From positions 335,165 through 399,164 of the forward strand of contig VYZB01000277.1 of assembly GCA_013397455.1 (NCBI GenBank): a stretch of DNA of 64,000 nucleotides, in the 5' to 3' direction. This document shows, piece by piece, positions 1 to 13,700 of this stretch; the stretch's first letter is position 1, and every line of letters starts with the position of its first letter. The position numbers were made by a program, and so were the translations under genes. Origin of the DNA: Crotophaga sulcirostris (taxonomy: Eukaryota; Chordata; Aves; Cuculiformes; Crotophagidae). A model generated the notes under the pieces. It ran no database searches. It saw only the letters and a list, made by a program, of their open reading frames with translations, and was not told the DNA's origin.

Positions 1-3000
1 TGATGTAATCTTATGTGTTAGACAGTGGGAGCTTTTGCATTTAATATTCCTGCTTCCAGTCAGAAGTCATTTGACCCCACTGTAGAGATAGGACCACCAT
101 TCACCTCGCTTATTCAGGAAACTAAATCATTCAGAGTGTTGAGGAGGCTGACAAAGTTCATTATTCAGTGCTCAAAAACTCTTTAGAGATCTATCATTTC
201 CATGAAGTCCATAAGCCTGTAAATTAATTTCTCATGACAAAATTATTCAAAATGAACAGCCTAAAGGATTTTAAAATGACCTTCTACTTGGTTTATTTTT
301 CCTGTTTCATCCTAGAGCCTTGCTCAATCAATCCAGTTGAAATATTTTATACATTTTAACCATACAAGGTACAATTTATGGGGTTTGTGTTGCCCATAGA
401 TGCGTGAAATTTATAATTCACTTTTTGTTTAATGAAAAACTTAAACATCAAGGTTCTTGTGCAAATGGAAGATAGTGTTTCAGTTTAACACTGTTCTGTC
501 TGAGGGATCAAGATGGCAGGTCTTGGAAAGCCTTATATTTTAGAAATCTTAGAATTTTTAAAGGCATGGCAGGCTTTTTGTTTACTGATCCCAACACTTT
601 TACAAGTTGACTGGGCATCTGCCAACAAATTGGTGTGTGCAAGATCTGGAAGCAGCAATGTATTTCTGTCTTGGTTTTTGTGGTATCTGTAGAGATTCCA
701 GCTATTACAAAGTCTCCACAGCTCCAGTGAAAGCCCTAAGTTGCCAGTTAGGCATCCAGGTGATGCCTGTGAAGTCAGGAAAATGTAAAATATTAACTGT
801 ACGGTTAAAGTAGACTCACACAGAGATAATTTGTTACTGAAATTTGATTTTAAGATGTTATATTGATATTAAAAAATAGCTTGATTCATAATTTTCCCAT
901 TTCTAGGGGAAGAATATTTTCAGGATTGCAGTATCCTACTACTGGTGTAGTCTTCAGCTTCTTATTTCTCTATCATACCCCTGTGGTCCCACTGGTATAA
1001 TTTGCCGTTATGTAGGTACATGCATTATGGGGTGGGGTTTTTTGGAATCATTCCCAGCTTTTCTATCAAACAAAGGTTTGTTTCCTTTCCTGAAACACAG
1101 CATACCAAGAAATATTCCTTGTAACTGTATATAAAGTTTCTGTTAATGCTCATTCTGTAGTGTAGTGACATTCCTTATGATTTTTAGAAGTAAATCTTTT
1201 GTTGTGAAGATAACAAAGGAAATAAATTACAAAAGCTGTTAGACCTGCATCAGGATTCCTGGGTACTGAGTGCTGTGTAAACACAGAGGAAGCATGTGTG
1301 TTCTTTGCATATTTTATTGATACATAATTCAGAATCACTTTAATAACTTTTTAAGAAGTTAGTGGAATGATTTGTTGCAAATAAATTATGGAGTAAAATA
1401 GCCTTTTTCCTTTAATTGCTTTTGTTTGTATATATGCATGCAGATAAATACAAACATAACTGCCAAATGTTTCTTATTTCTGTAGGCAAATTATGCAATC
1501 AACTGTTTTTTAGAACTGCTCTGTTTGCAGTTCAGGGAAGAATGGGATTAAATAAAAAAGAGAAGAGGAGCTCTGCTGTCACTGACTTTCAACACTGACT
1601 TGCCCATTAAGCTTTCAAGACTTTTCCCTTTTTCTGTTCCACTACTGCTTCTGTAATTAATTTCTTCAAGTTTCTGCATGAATTACAGTTTTGTGATTTT
1701 GTGGGCTCTTTTTTTCTAGGTGAATAATAAATTATGAATAATAGGTAATCACTTCTTGGTGTGCAAAATCTATGGAGCTAATAATGAAAATTTTCGAACT
1801 TTTAGGAAAGTTGAATTAATGTTGGCCTCATCTAAAATAGTAGGATTATTTGGTACAACAGTGTGATCATGAGTAATTTTTGCAATTATGCAACTTCTTT
1901 TATTAATGTCTATTAATAGAAATAGAATAATATTTTGATTATTATTAAAAGCATGTTAGTAAACTGTATAAATTAAAATCAATTAATCATATCCTAGAAT
2001 AACAATTAAGTTTTTAATCTTTGGTCTTTTACCGCACACCACAAGGATAACTTGAAAATAGTTTTGATCTTCTAAGTAGCTGGAGTTTTCCTCAGTCTAG
2101 ATAACAGAACTTAGGTTTTCAACTTTGTCGTAGTCATTATATTAAAAGTTATAATAATGCTTCTAAGAAAAAAAATAAAGCAAGCTAAAGCATCCTCTTT
2201 ACCACTTTTGAAAGCTGACAAAATGTAGAGAATACTGGAAGTTGACAAATAAAGCCGTTATTTTGTGTATTGGAAGGTATCAATATGCAACACAGGCTGC
2301 TTCTCACTCAGGTTTTGACTTCTGGCCTTTTACCAACACACCTGTGCGCACACTCCTGTTATCACAGACTACTTTAAATATATATTTCACTATAAAGTGG
2401 TGCAGTCGCTTTCTGACTGTATTTTAGGAGCAGATTTGCTGGGAAAGGGAGGGCTGTAAGGGAATTCCCCTCTGTGGTTGGAATGACTCTGTGCAACTGA
2501 TGTTTTGATTTATTTGAGTGACAGCTAGCTTGCTCTCTCTATTACTAAAAGCGTATCCTCGTGATTACACAATCTTGACATGTTTCAGTGAGGAATTGCC
2601 ACAATGCTCCCTCTGCTTCATAAACACCTGCCTGGACTGGTCTTTCCATTTGTATTCATAGCATCGTCGCTCTCAGAAATGGTAACCACTCTACTTAAAT
2701 ACAGCATAGTCTGCTTTGCTTTGTTACTCAAGGTACAGTGATGGAAGAGCCTTAGAGTCTGTTGTGCAGTTGTGCCAATAAATTATTTAATGGTGGAAAG
2801 GAGTTGGCTGCTTGAACTTATTCACACAGGCTGAAATACCAAACTGGGTGAATTGGTATGTAAGGCCATCTAAACAGAACTGTTTATCTTACATCGGTAC
2901 CCCTGTTTTTCCTAATGCTTGTCACTGAACTAGGTGCTCCCTGATCTCTTGCAAATATTTATATTTGTTTCTGCTGGTACAGAAGTTCTAAAATCTGCCT

Positions 3001-6000
3001 GTTCTGAAAGACTGAAACCCTTGGGGAGGCTGGGGGTGAAGTTGTCAACAACTTGGCAAATGTGAAATTACACAGTTCTAAAATGGAAATATTAGAGGAC
3101 GTGATGATACTTTGGTCAATAAAGACTGAATGCGGACACAAACTAAGACTCATAAAAGAGGGACTGTTTTTCAAAATTTATTTCTAATTCTACATATATT
3201 TTGCGTATTTGAGTAAGGAGGCTCTTTTAACAATTGACTTGTGTGTGGTGATGTGGATAGTGGTTACTCATGCTCTAAGGAGAAGAATGTACTGCAATAA
3301 TGAAGCAGAGAAAGATGCCCTTCTGAAATACAGCACAGGCTGCCAATGAATTCACTCTCCCGTTTTGGTAATGCAGATGCTGAAATGTGCTGCACTGTCT
3401 CAAGTGATTGAAGTCCCCAAACCAGCAAAAAAAGAAAGCCAAAGTACTCCCTCATATGTTGGGTGAAAGCTAAAACTCTTTTTTTCAGGAGTGTATCAGA
3501 GAATGGCAAAACATGGGAACATGGCTTTGTGAGATATCACCTATATGCTAGTTTAACATTTTTATACAAAAAGCAGTTTTAATTGAAAAGTGTTTTCCTG
3601 CTTTGTCTGAGGAAACTATTGTTATGGTAGAATTAGCATTAAATTGTCCTAGTTGTAAATCGCTAGTTCTGTTCTGCAGTTTAAAAATTGCCAGGCTGTT
3701 TTCTATCTGTTTTTTTTAAAGTGTCCCTTTAGGTGTATGTGATGAATGCTAAAATTTACTTTGGGAAGAACCCATCTATCCAGTCATTTGCAAGAATAGT
3801 TATTATCATGTTGTTTGTATTGAAAACATATTAACACTCAAATAGTTCAAAAGCATAAACGGGCACAAAGCAAAGCCTATTATGGTGCTGTTTACCAACA
3901 GATTTATAATTACAAAATAAATTAAGCATGAAATGGAACACTTTTCATTTTCTGCCTTAATAGTATGAAATATTTGATGTTTCTTTACAGATTATTCTGC
4001 AAAAGCTTTGAAAGTGAATAATTCTGAAGGTTGTCATGGTACTTTAGCAGAACCTAAACATATCTCCTTTAAAACACCCATGTCCTTTTTCCTACACATA
4101 ATCAGAATGCTCAAGGAAGGGAGAGAGGCTATTCCACAACTTGGTTCTCAACTCAGAATAATTATGATACATGAAATAATTAATTTCATGAGAAATACAG
4201 AATGCCAGTCTTTTCTCTCTCATAAATACTTTCATTTAAAACTGTAACACAAAATTGTGGAATACGTTAAGCAGTATAAGAGTTACACACTTTATGAATG
4301 TGAAAGCCATTTCTGAATGGGAGAAATATGTATTTGTCCATAGTAGTATGCAGAATGTTTGATGCATTGAGGGTGAAAAAGGATGTGTTTAAATTTGGTC
4401 AAAATTTTGAGAACTGTAAGTTTGATTTATGCAACACCTTGAGAAAGCTGCCTTTTCAGGTAAAACAGACAATTTTCCTGTGTCCAAGGCTGTTGTCTGT
4501 GTTGTTCATCCCTATAAACAGCAGATAACTTCTTTTAACAGGCAGTGTAAATAGCTGCTCTATATACCCAACAGGAACCAATATCAATAGCTGACTGCAG
4601 TCAGAGTTTCCCTGAAGGCCGAATTCCTGCCCTTCCAACTGGAGGATGATCTCTGCACCCTGTGTTTCGCACACGGCTGTTGGAGGCAGGGTCATTTATG
4701 TAATTAATGCCTGAGTTGATCTCAAAGAATAGACTCCAGGAAAAGTAGAGATCTCTGCGTGAGTTTTGTATTTGTAAATAGCTTACCTGTGTGCTGCAAT
4801 CTAAAGAACTTCTTTCTTGTCATTTTTCAACAAATTCAGCACATATGTTTCACTCAGAGGAAGTCTGGCTGTTTTCCCTGTTTCTGACATCTCCTGATTT
4901 TTCATTTTCCAGCACTCATTCCCATTCAGGAAGATAATGAATATTCAGGAATCCATACACTGCTAAGCAGTAGGACTTTAAGAGCCTAAACTGCAGTTGT
5001 TTTTCTTCAACAGAGCCAAATTTGTTTTGAATGACCTGAGATCCCTTAAAAAGGAATGTTTTCTAAAAGTTAAGCTATACCACCTGAGGGTCTTGCTCAC
5101 ACTTTACTCATTCTGTTTTCTGGGAAATGCTTTGCTTGTTCAGTGGTATTTTTGCCTGTGTGAGAGTCCAAGTGTTTGCCTTCAGAGCTGGTGGAAATTT
5201 TCAGCTATGGGGTTTCAAACAGTGGCCAGCGATACAAGCATCCACGAGCTCAGCGTGAGGTGTTGAACCAAACTCTCTCTGTGCTGCTCTTGTGCCTGAC
5301 AGACTCCTGGTAAAGATCTACAAAGATGTTCCACTGCTCCTCCTCCTCTGCTCGCCTTCAAACTCTCCTTTACCACATGAAATTTAACAGTAGCAAGGCT
5401 TGCTGCAGAGCTGAGTCTCCTGCCCTCGCTAATGCTGTGGTTTTGTTGCCTTGGACTCTACTGTTCATTTGTGCCCGTCTTTTTCTGGTTTGTACTTCGA
5501 TTGCAAGATCCTTGGCCTGGGAGTCTTTGTTGTGTACTGCACCTGATGTAATGGGGCCAGATCCATTACAGCCCTGTAGTAACTCAGAAAGGAACAGCCA
5601 ATCTGTAGAGTTTTAAAAAGCTATTCTAAGAGCTCTGTCTTGGTTTTATTTATTTTGATGCTCTGGGATTTAGGTATGTAGTTATCAGGGTTATTTAAGT
5701 TGGCCTGGTCAGTCTTCGGAGCTTAGTAACTTTTTGGTTTTTTAAAAGTAGATTTACTGTGAGGATTCATTCCCATACACTGTATCCTACAGTAATAGAG
5801 CAGAAGGACGTAAATCAAGCAAAATTCAGTGTAAATTATTCAGGGTTTTTTTTGTCTTCATTGAGTAAGATGCCCTGCAGAATATGACTGCCCAATGAGC
5901 AAGTCCTGATCATTTCTTGAGATCCAAACCTATGTGCAGTTCACATATAACATATCTTTAACAACAAATTAAAAGGAACATGTTTGGCTTGGTCCTTTCT

Positions 6001-7600
6001 CTCGAGAAAAGTGCATTGAATGAGTGATCAACATGCAGTGGAAGCCTTATTGCTGAGCTAATGAATGCAAAAGATTTTGAGACATAAGCCTATAATTCAT
6101 ATGGCTCTGTATCATTCTGACTTTTTCAGTGGGTTCAGGACTGTAAAACTTAACATGTGAGTAGTTGCTGGCTTTATAATTGAAATACTGACTTTATTAA
6201 GAAGATTTGCCTTAGGTTACACATATGCAAAAGGGTTTGTAGGATCTGCCTTAAGTTTTTCTGTAGGTGAGGCTTGACTGGGAGACAAAGAAGGGCCTTG
6301 TGCTTTGTTTACTTCTAATTTACTGAAGTGGTGTTGCTTGTAAATAGGCAGATAAAAGGTAGTTTAATGGTCCTTGTTTACTTTCTTCTCATGCACTTTA
6401 GAAATGAATACATAAATTCACAATGATTTGATAATATGATTTTGAGAAGATCACAGAGTAAACAAAATAGTTTCGCGTATTCTGAAAAAGAATGGAAATT
6501 GCTGGAATATTCTGGATGCAATATAAATAAATTTCAACTTATGTTTAAAAAATTTTCTATCTACCTTTTTAATAATGAAAAAAATAAAGCATCTTCTTTG
6601 TAATAATATATGAGAATATTCATGTTGCATAATGAAACATATATAGCTATTCCAATTTGTCCTTCAGACAATTAGATTTGGAGTTAGATGTTCAGAGATA
6701 ATCAAGAGTACGATTCGGAATCAATGCAGCAAAGTTTTCCTTAATAGCTGTGAATTTCCTTTGTGCATTTTTGACTACTGAATCAAATATCTGTATGTAT
6801 GCCAAGCTGCTAGGTGTGAGCTCAGAGCAAGCAATTTTGTGCTCTGTAACAGTTTTAACAAATAAGACCTGAACAATAAGGAATCTGACAGCCAATGATT
6901 CTGAAAATTAGATTTTTGTACAGTGGTGTGTTCTCCTTCTGTACTATCTTACGAATTTTTCAACATCTAAAAACTTAACTAAAAATGAGTGTGAATGATC
7001 TGGAAAACAAAAATAAGGTCAAATATTCTTGTGACCAGTGTGCAAAAGCTTTGTGAGGGCTGTCACTAATATTTTAAATAAAACATGACTTCGTAACTTC
7101 AACACAAATGCTTATAGAGGTGATTTTTGCATGCTTGTTTTGTGCTGAATCTGAGCTTTTATTTTGTGATGTTGCCTGTATCTAAGCATCCTTATTGCGT
7201 TTCATAGCAGGAGTTGCACTGACTACAATCAAATCCTGGCAAGAGTAAATTCTCCATCGACAGACTAAATTTTGTTTGACAGACAGTTTAGGCAAGCACG
7301 AAGTTGTAGATCCCATGGTCTGACTTCAGTCGTCTTAGATATAAAAGTGTCTCAGGCAAACCCTGTTTCCCTGGAGATACGGGACTTCCCAGCTGCCAAG
7401 GGAGAGTTAAGATTTAGCATTAGGGTTGAAATAGCAAATTTTGGTTAAGAGGCAGTGAGGTTTCTTGTGCTGTTCCTTTCCTTCTATGAATTCAGCTAAA
7501 GAGCCTGCAGTAAGTGGCCAGCAGTACTGAATGTGTCTACACCCTAACATGACTTCAGGAAGAGAGAAAATGTAGGATGTAAAGATCTATCTATCCTTCC

Positions 7601-7604
<4 letters not shown>
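1..7604. other. Gene-free AT-rich stretch
   Basis: Unique, AT-rich, CpG-poor sequence with no recognisable gene, RNA or repeat family. The longest open frame is 96 codons (5326-5616, plus). It has no domain, no repeated motif and no splice context, so I treat it as chance. A short interrupted palindrome at 4170-4190 has two 8-base arms around 5 bases. Several acceptor-like CAG sites occur (for example near 3990 and 5012), but none leads into convincing coding sequence. Confidence 0.7.

Positions 7605-7632
<28 letters not shown>
7605..7632 (+). repeat. A28 homopolymer
   Basis: An uninterrupted run of 28 A. It could be the tail of an old retroposed sequence or simple slippage. The sequence just upstream shows no recognisable SINE, LINE or gene copy, and I see no clear target-site duplication around it. 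Its length makes it likely to vary between individuals and to be error-prone in assembly. Confidence 0.95.
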
Positions 7633-7840
7633 GATTCAGCACATGTCAAAAATCTGGCTGGAAGCTGGGTTGACATAAAAGAATTCCAGGTGAGAGAGGC
7701 AGGAAGAAGGACCATCAGACCTCAATTACTTGAAAAGTATAAGCAGGATCCCTTGTCCACCATGGGCTACAGGTGCCATGTGAAGTCAATTTTTAGCAGA
7801 TTTCTTGGGCAGCCTTTCATTTGTTGTCCTGCTGCCACAG

Positions 7841-7978
7841 CCTTCCCCTTCCCCTTCTCTCATCCCTCTTATCACTGCTGTGCTCTACATTGAGTACTCT
7901 TCTTTTTTTTTTTTTTCCTCCCTCTTTCCAACTCCAGCACTACTGAAGGGCTGGTCTCCCTTGGTATTCCCCCCCCCC
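7841..7978 (+). repeat. Pyrimidine-rich low-complexity block (T14, C10)
   Basis: A pyrimidine-biased block with a short CTTCCC-type repeat near 7843-7862, a run of 14 T at 7903-7916 and a run of 10 C at 7969-7978. A 119-codon open frame runs through it (7805-8164). Its serine, proline and phenylalanine content is explained by the CT-rich bases, so I do not call it a gene. Confidence 0.85.
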
Positions 7979-8198
7979 GCCACAACCTTGCATGTATATT
8001 TAATAATACTTAAACAACTAAAAGATTTAAAACGTTTAATTTTACACACGGTTAGCTCTGTAACTTATTTTGCAGGCTCCTTTTCTTTCCCTTTTCCTTA
8101 CTCAATAGCTTTTGTTAAGCACTTTTTTTATAGCTTCTCTTTGATTGGGCATTCAACGAATTAGTCTAAATAAAAGCAGGTAGGCTGAAAGGATGGAT

Positions 8199-8352
8199 GG
8201 TTTTGTAGTTAAGGTACTGAAGTAGGACTCAGGAAATTAAGTTCACTTCCCAACCTTGCCACTTACTCTGTGTATGCATGTCCTTGAATGAAGTCATTTA
8301 ATCTCTCCATGCCTCCTTATTCATGAGGCAGAATTAATTGTGGTGTTATTTT
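8199..8352 (+). mobile_element. MIR/CORE-SINE-like tRNA-derived SINE, degraded
   Basis: A plus-strand relic of a tRNA-derived SINE. The order of blocks fits the MIR family: an A-box-like part (about 8204-8214, reading TAGTTAAGG), 'ggactcagga', a B-box-like 'gttcacttcc' (8241-8250), 'gccacttactctgtgt', then the CORE-like 'aagtcatttaatctctccatgcctc' at about 8291-8315. The end is worn. The family name is inferred from remembered consensus blocks, not from an alignment. It is inactive and presumably ancient. Confidence 0.75.
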
Positions 8353-10161
8353 CCCATTTACTATCTTCTTTTTCTATTTTTCCTATAAATGTTTAGAATG
8401 GAAATAACATTTATGTGCAGCATTTAACACAACATGATCATGGCAGTCAATAATGGTTCAAGTAAAAAAGGAATTAATCACAGTAATTTTGTTATGCACT
8501 TTAATGTATGGGCTAAATTTTAGTATATATTTGCACATTGTCTAGCAAAACAGGCTCTAGTCCTGAGGGATCATATTCATAATAAAATTAGAAACTAATA
8601 ACAGCGATAGCTGATAACTGAATTGATCAGCTGCTTTCTAAGGTGTGCTCATGTGCCATTGTTAGATCTGTGAAAGAAAACGTGCTGTAGGAGAGAAACT
8701 TAGGGGTGTTTAAAAAGTTTTAACCATTAAAAAGTAATGCCTAAGGTGCCATAGTGTACATGATCTGTTTCAGTTTGGAATCTTGATGTTTTTAATTAAA
8801 CCTGTGGAAAAGAACCCTATCTTAATCTGCAACCACATGAAAATATTCTTTTATTTCCTTCTTCCAGAGTACTGACTATTTTCTCTAACAAGGGAAGCAA
8901 TGCATTATGCTAGTGTGTGACAGTTAATTCTCCAGGTTGATTTATCACAACTGTTAACATAAATGGTGTGTTTACAGTTGGATTATATATTCAATTTGTG
9001 TTTCCAGTGAGGAACTTGAAGTCATCTTCTAGCAACTAGGTTGGGACTATCTGCAAGGAAGTAGGGGGAACAGAAAGGTGCTATTTCTCATTTAAAAACT
9101 CCAGAAAAACGTGAAAGTAAAATAGTCGTACTGAAAAGTATACAACTAAGCACTCGATGAGTCAGATGCAAATGTTTTCAATAAACATTTATACCTTTAA
9201 ATTATTTATTTCTTATTTTAGTACAGATGTATGCTTTTGGGGATAGAGTGTTGAGCTAAATCATTTTAAAACTGATTGCAAAGAGAGTAACCAAATGTTT
9301 CCTTAATGAATGCATGCATGGTGCTATTGCTATGATTATAGGCACGGCGTGACTGGAATTTAAGTTACTCCTCCTCCCCAGACTTGCATCCTCAACCTAT
9401 TTCCTATTATATTCAGGACGTCTGTTAAGAATGTAAAGTGTTACCTGAAATCATAAAAGGTACTGCATAAATATACGAAAAGCAGCCGCATAGCATAATT
9501 TTAATAATTGTGTTTATTAAATTATCTGTTGAATCACCTAATGATGTTGATGACATAATTTAAAGTCACAGAAATGAAGGAGCATGGCCTCTAATGTCAT
9601 GATGTGGGTTATCACAAAAAAGGAAAGATGAGCTTAATTCAGCCAAATGGCTTACTAGAAAATCTTGGTATGTAATAAACTGAGATTTACCTTTTGCTGA
9701 GGTTATACAGCTCACGCTGTTATTTTTCTTTAGATGAGGAAAAATAACTGAATATAAGATGAAAATATTTCTCTCATTTTGAACTTTTTTCTAAAATATA
9801 GAGAATTAATACTAGTTTTTAAGAGGGAACACGTAAAATATGGTAGCTTGCAGCAGAAGAGAGCTAGATACAGTGATTGCTAAGGTGTTTTCCAGAAGGA
9901 GTATCTGATGTTTAAAAAAAAAAAAAAAGTAGTAGTTTTATTTCTCCAAATACTGTCATTAGACAAAAACCTGCAATCATTTGTCTGGAGACACTGTATT
10001 TCCCTTCTGCTGGTTAGAATCATCTTGTATTGATGCACTTTCTGTTTGAGAACCGCACAAGAAAAAGTACAAGTGTATTCAGTGGTTGTCATCAGAGATG
10101 TCCAGTTGTTGTTTTGTAACTTCAGCAGCAAGACAAACATAATAAAAAGTAAAAAAAAAAT
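8353..10161. other. Gene-free AT-rich stretch before the gap
   Basis: Unique AT-rich sequence with no supported gene. It holds an A15 run at 9914-9928. A 117-codon minus frame (9880-10233) spans the N gap and the poly-A and is not credible as a gene. Confidence 0.65.
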
Positions 10162-10189
10162 NNNNNNNNNNNNNNNNNNNNNNNNNNNN
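10162..10189. other. Assembly gap (28 N)
   Basis: Twenty-eight consecutive N directly after a poly-A (10151-10160) and one T. The missing part is probably a homopolymer or another hard-to-read simple sequence. The true length is unknown. Confidence 0.99.
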
Positions 10190-10674
10190 TTAATGCATCT
10201 GGAACATAAACTTGTTCCCTCTTCAGACCTCATAACAAGTGTGGGATGAGGTGGAAATACCTAACAGAGACAAAAATTTTTGAGTCCTGCCAGCTGTAGG
10301 ATGGATTACTCAGATGTGAATGATGTGTCTCCTCTGTATGGAGAGACTCAAGCAATCTGTGTCCTAGGTGTTTGTTATGTCTATAATATTTTATTTTATT
10401 TAAATTGAGTACTTTGCTGCTGATGATCGTAAAGCTTTTAAGGAAAAGATTTGTTTAAGGGTTTTTTTTGATGAGGGAAAAGTCAAGGTATTTTAAAAAA
10501 ATTATTTTTTCTTTTGAGATGTAAAAATCAGTGGGAATTTACTTCCAAAAAAATCTTGTTTGCATAGAAAGTCAGCAACAAAGGTTTGGAACAGAACATT
10601 TATCTTCTTCCAGAAGAGATCATATGGCAGCCATCATAAACACTTGTTTTCAAAATAAGCACATATTGATTCAA

Positions 10675-10718
10675 CTTTAAAACGTTATCCCAATTGCTTT
10701 AAAACGTTATCCCACTTG
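10675..10718 (+). repeat. 22-bp tandem duplication, two units
   Basis: Units 10675-10696 and 10697-10718 are both 22 bases long and differ at one position (A versus C near the end). Each contains the AACGTT palindrome. The near-identity in otherwise unique DNA points to a fairly recent local duplication. No function is evident. Confidence 0.95.
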
Positions 10719-13700
10719 ATCCCCCTTTTTGTCTCACTTTAATACAAACTGCTTCAAGACTGTGTTTATGTACAATTCAGAGAATGGGGAAAGCTATCAG
10801 CTAACCATCACGCTACCCTTCTATCTCTTCTTTATTGAATATTGGCCTGGGAGGCTCTAATCTGTGCCTTAGTCTGGACTAGTCAAACTTGAGCGTTTTA
10901 GCTTGTTTTCTAGACCTGAAAAGCAGCGTGTTCTGTGTTGAAGCAAAACACTGAGTGGATCAGTTGTAGTCTCTCCTCTTTTGTTCAAGTGTTTGATTTT
11001 TCATGTTGTTGACTCTTGTGGAGTTAGCTAAACATCAAGGGTATTTGGAATAATTTGGTCAGCAGGGTTTCTGTCACAGCCCAGAAGGCCAGTCTGTATT
11101 ATTATGGTGTCTTTGATTTAAGCAGAATGAGAACTCCGTGTTCCGTTATGTCAGTGAAGGTCACAAACACGGCACCAAGGGGCTGCCCACATACCCCGGC
11201 GGGCAGCACGGCCCTGTGCTGGGGGCTCAGCTGGCACTTTAAAAGAATTTATTAACTAGCATTTTTCCACAGCCTAATTGGGTAATAAATGGAGTCCATT
11301 TCTTTTCGACAAACTCTGAACAGACCCAGGATGTTTGTGGTGTATGAGACTAGCAAATCCAGCAGCAGTGTGGCAATTTGTGAAAGCAGTAGTCATTCTA
11401 GTACCTTTACTTGGCAAAAAATATATACATGGGAGACTGGGCTAAGAGAACGTGAAATACAGGCTGAAATTTAATTTTCTGTGGAACCTCATTATAAAAT
11501 AATAGTATGTATTTTACCATACGCTGTTCCCTAAAGAACAGTAACACAGGGAACACAGAAACAGCCATCTAAGTAGAACTTTTTACTAATTACTAGATTT
11601 CTTTTCATGGAAGATCCTATTAAAAAGGAAATGTAAAATATCTTTATGGATGTGCACTTACAGAAAGAAAGTGCAAATTTAAAAAAAAAAAAAAAAACCC
11701 TGAAAGAAAGTACTATTTAAAAATAAAATACCACGTATGTTTAAACTGAAGAAAAGTAATTAACAAAATTTTTATCCAATAATTACTGAACAATAGAATT
11801 ATAAATTAAAATGGTAAAATAACTACTAGCTATGTAAAAATAACAATACCAAAATTATTTAAAAAAAAAAGGGGAGGGGGAAAGATGGCTTAAGGTAAAA
11901 AGAAATGTTTTTCAATAACTATGTAAAACTCCTGGATTACAGTCAAAGGGCCTGAAATCAGTTTGAAAGTATTTCTGCTGCAGTAAGAGTGATTCTTTCT
12001 ATGACTGCCGTGGTTTCAAAAGGCACTGTTGACTGAAAATAAGAAGCACTCAAATAACCGGTGCGCAGTGTCAGTTCTGCAGTGACTTCAAAGAAGCTTT
12101 GGTGATGAGACAGTTTTGTACGTTTGGAACTTGGTTCTCAGTAGGGTCTCTTGTGAAAGGTGTCCATTCCATCGGCTTTGAGGTACCGAGTCTACTCTGG
12201 ATAGGCTTCTAAATAATACACTGTCCTGTAGTTACCTGTAACTTTAACAGCACTGTGTAAAACATTGTACAAAGACAAAATGAGATAAGAAAGCAGATAA
12301 GTTCTTGTTCTCCTTCAGTAAGAACGTTTTTTTTCTCTTCTTGATTCTATCATTTAATGAGAATTATTATGAAAGTCATGCAGATTAAAGAATGTAAAAG
12401 ACTGCCCTTAGAAGCATGGTTTTACTGTTTTAGAAGTAAAGAACTACCTAATTGTGACTGCAAGAAGAGTTTCACATTTGTGAATCTACTTGCTTAACTG
12501 GGAAAGTGGATCCCTTTCAGTAATGTGCATGATACATGTTGATATTATATATTACAGAATTGGGACTTTATTTTTTTTAAGAAAGGAAAATAATGTTTTG
12601 TTTCAAAATTTACTTGCTATGCAAAATCTCTCAGTACACGGGGCTACAGGTCTTGATATTCTCAGTGCCAATTCATCCATCAATAGAATTATATCACAGC
12701 CCCTTATTTCAAAATGATCATTTTTCTAGCAGGCTACTGCTTTTAAAGGAATTTATCCTATTGGATGGATTTTTTTTCTAATTATCCCAGCACATTGATA
12801 AGAAAAGTAAATTACCTACTGAAATACTGACTGGTGTGTGTGATACTGGACTATGGCTGGATGCTGTTGGGATTTCTAGATCATCTTTTTAAGAACAATG
12901 CCAAGAGCTAATGACTGTGATTTGATCCTGCATTAGCAGGGCTCTTGTTATTGAAAGGGTTCATGATGCATAGGAATGATTTGTGCTTTAGCCAGGGGCC
13001 GGATTGTGTGGTGGCAGTATTTGGCATGGAACGTGCTGTCTTCATTTCTACTCACTTACCCAGGAAAGAAATGACAGAAGGGAAGGGACAAATGCAGCCT
13101 ATCTGTCACTTTTCACTCTGTGCCTCCTCTTCCCCCAGATCAAGGAGGGAAGGAAGAAAGGAATAAAGAAAAATCACACTAAATGCAAAACAAAAGAAAA
13201 AAAAAAGGTAGTGTGAAGTGAACATTTTTGTAAAGGGACTGATGTTTTAAGGATACATTCTATTTATGGAGACATCTTTCACAAGCCAAATCTGCAAGCA
13301 TTAGCACACAACCTCATCTTGTGTACAGCTTAGAAACATTAACAAGGATGGGAAAGTACAGAGTCAGAAATAGCACCAGTTATTTGTTAAAACACACCTA
13401 TTTCTATTGCAGCTCCCTGTCTTGTCTTAATAATTGTGATTAGGAACTGGAAGGTGACTCAATCAGTACTGTCCTTCTGTGCCAAAGGATTGAGGCAGAG
13501 TCTGACTTTGAATTCTGTGAGACAATGGGATAAAGAAATGTGAGGGAAGAGGAATGAGGTAAGCCAACACTGAAACACCACACCAACCCTACAAACCACA
13601 AATTAACCCTCCTTCCTGCTTAGAAACTCTGTCTGTCCTTTCTGGCTATTCAAAATACAACTCTCGGAACAAGGGTGTATTTGCAGTGTGTATTTTTATA

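Noticed and set aside
7805..8164. 119-codon plus-strand frame
   Set aside because: It runs through pyrimidine-rich low-complexity DNA and a SINE-flanking region, so its openness follows from the base composition.
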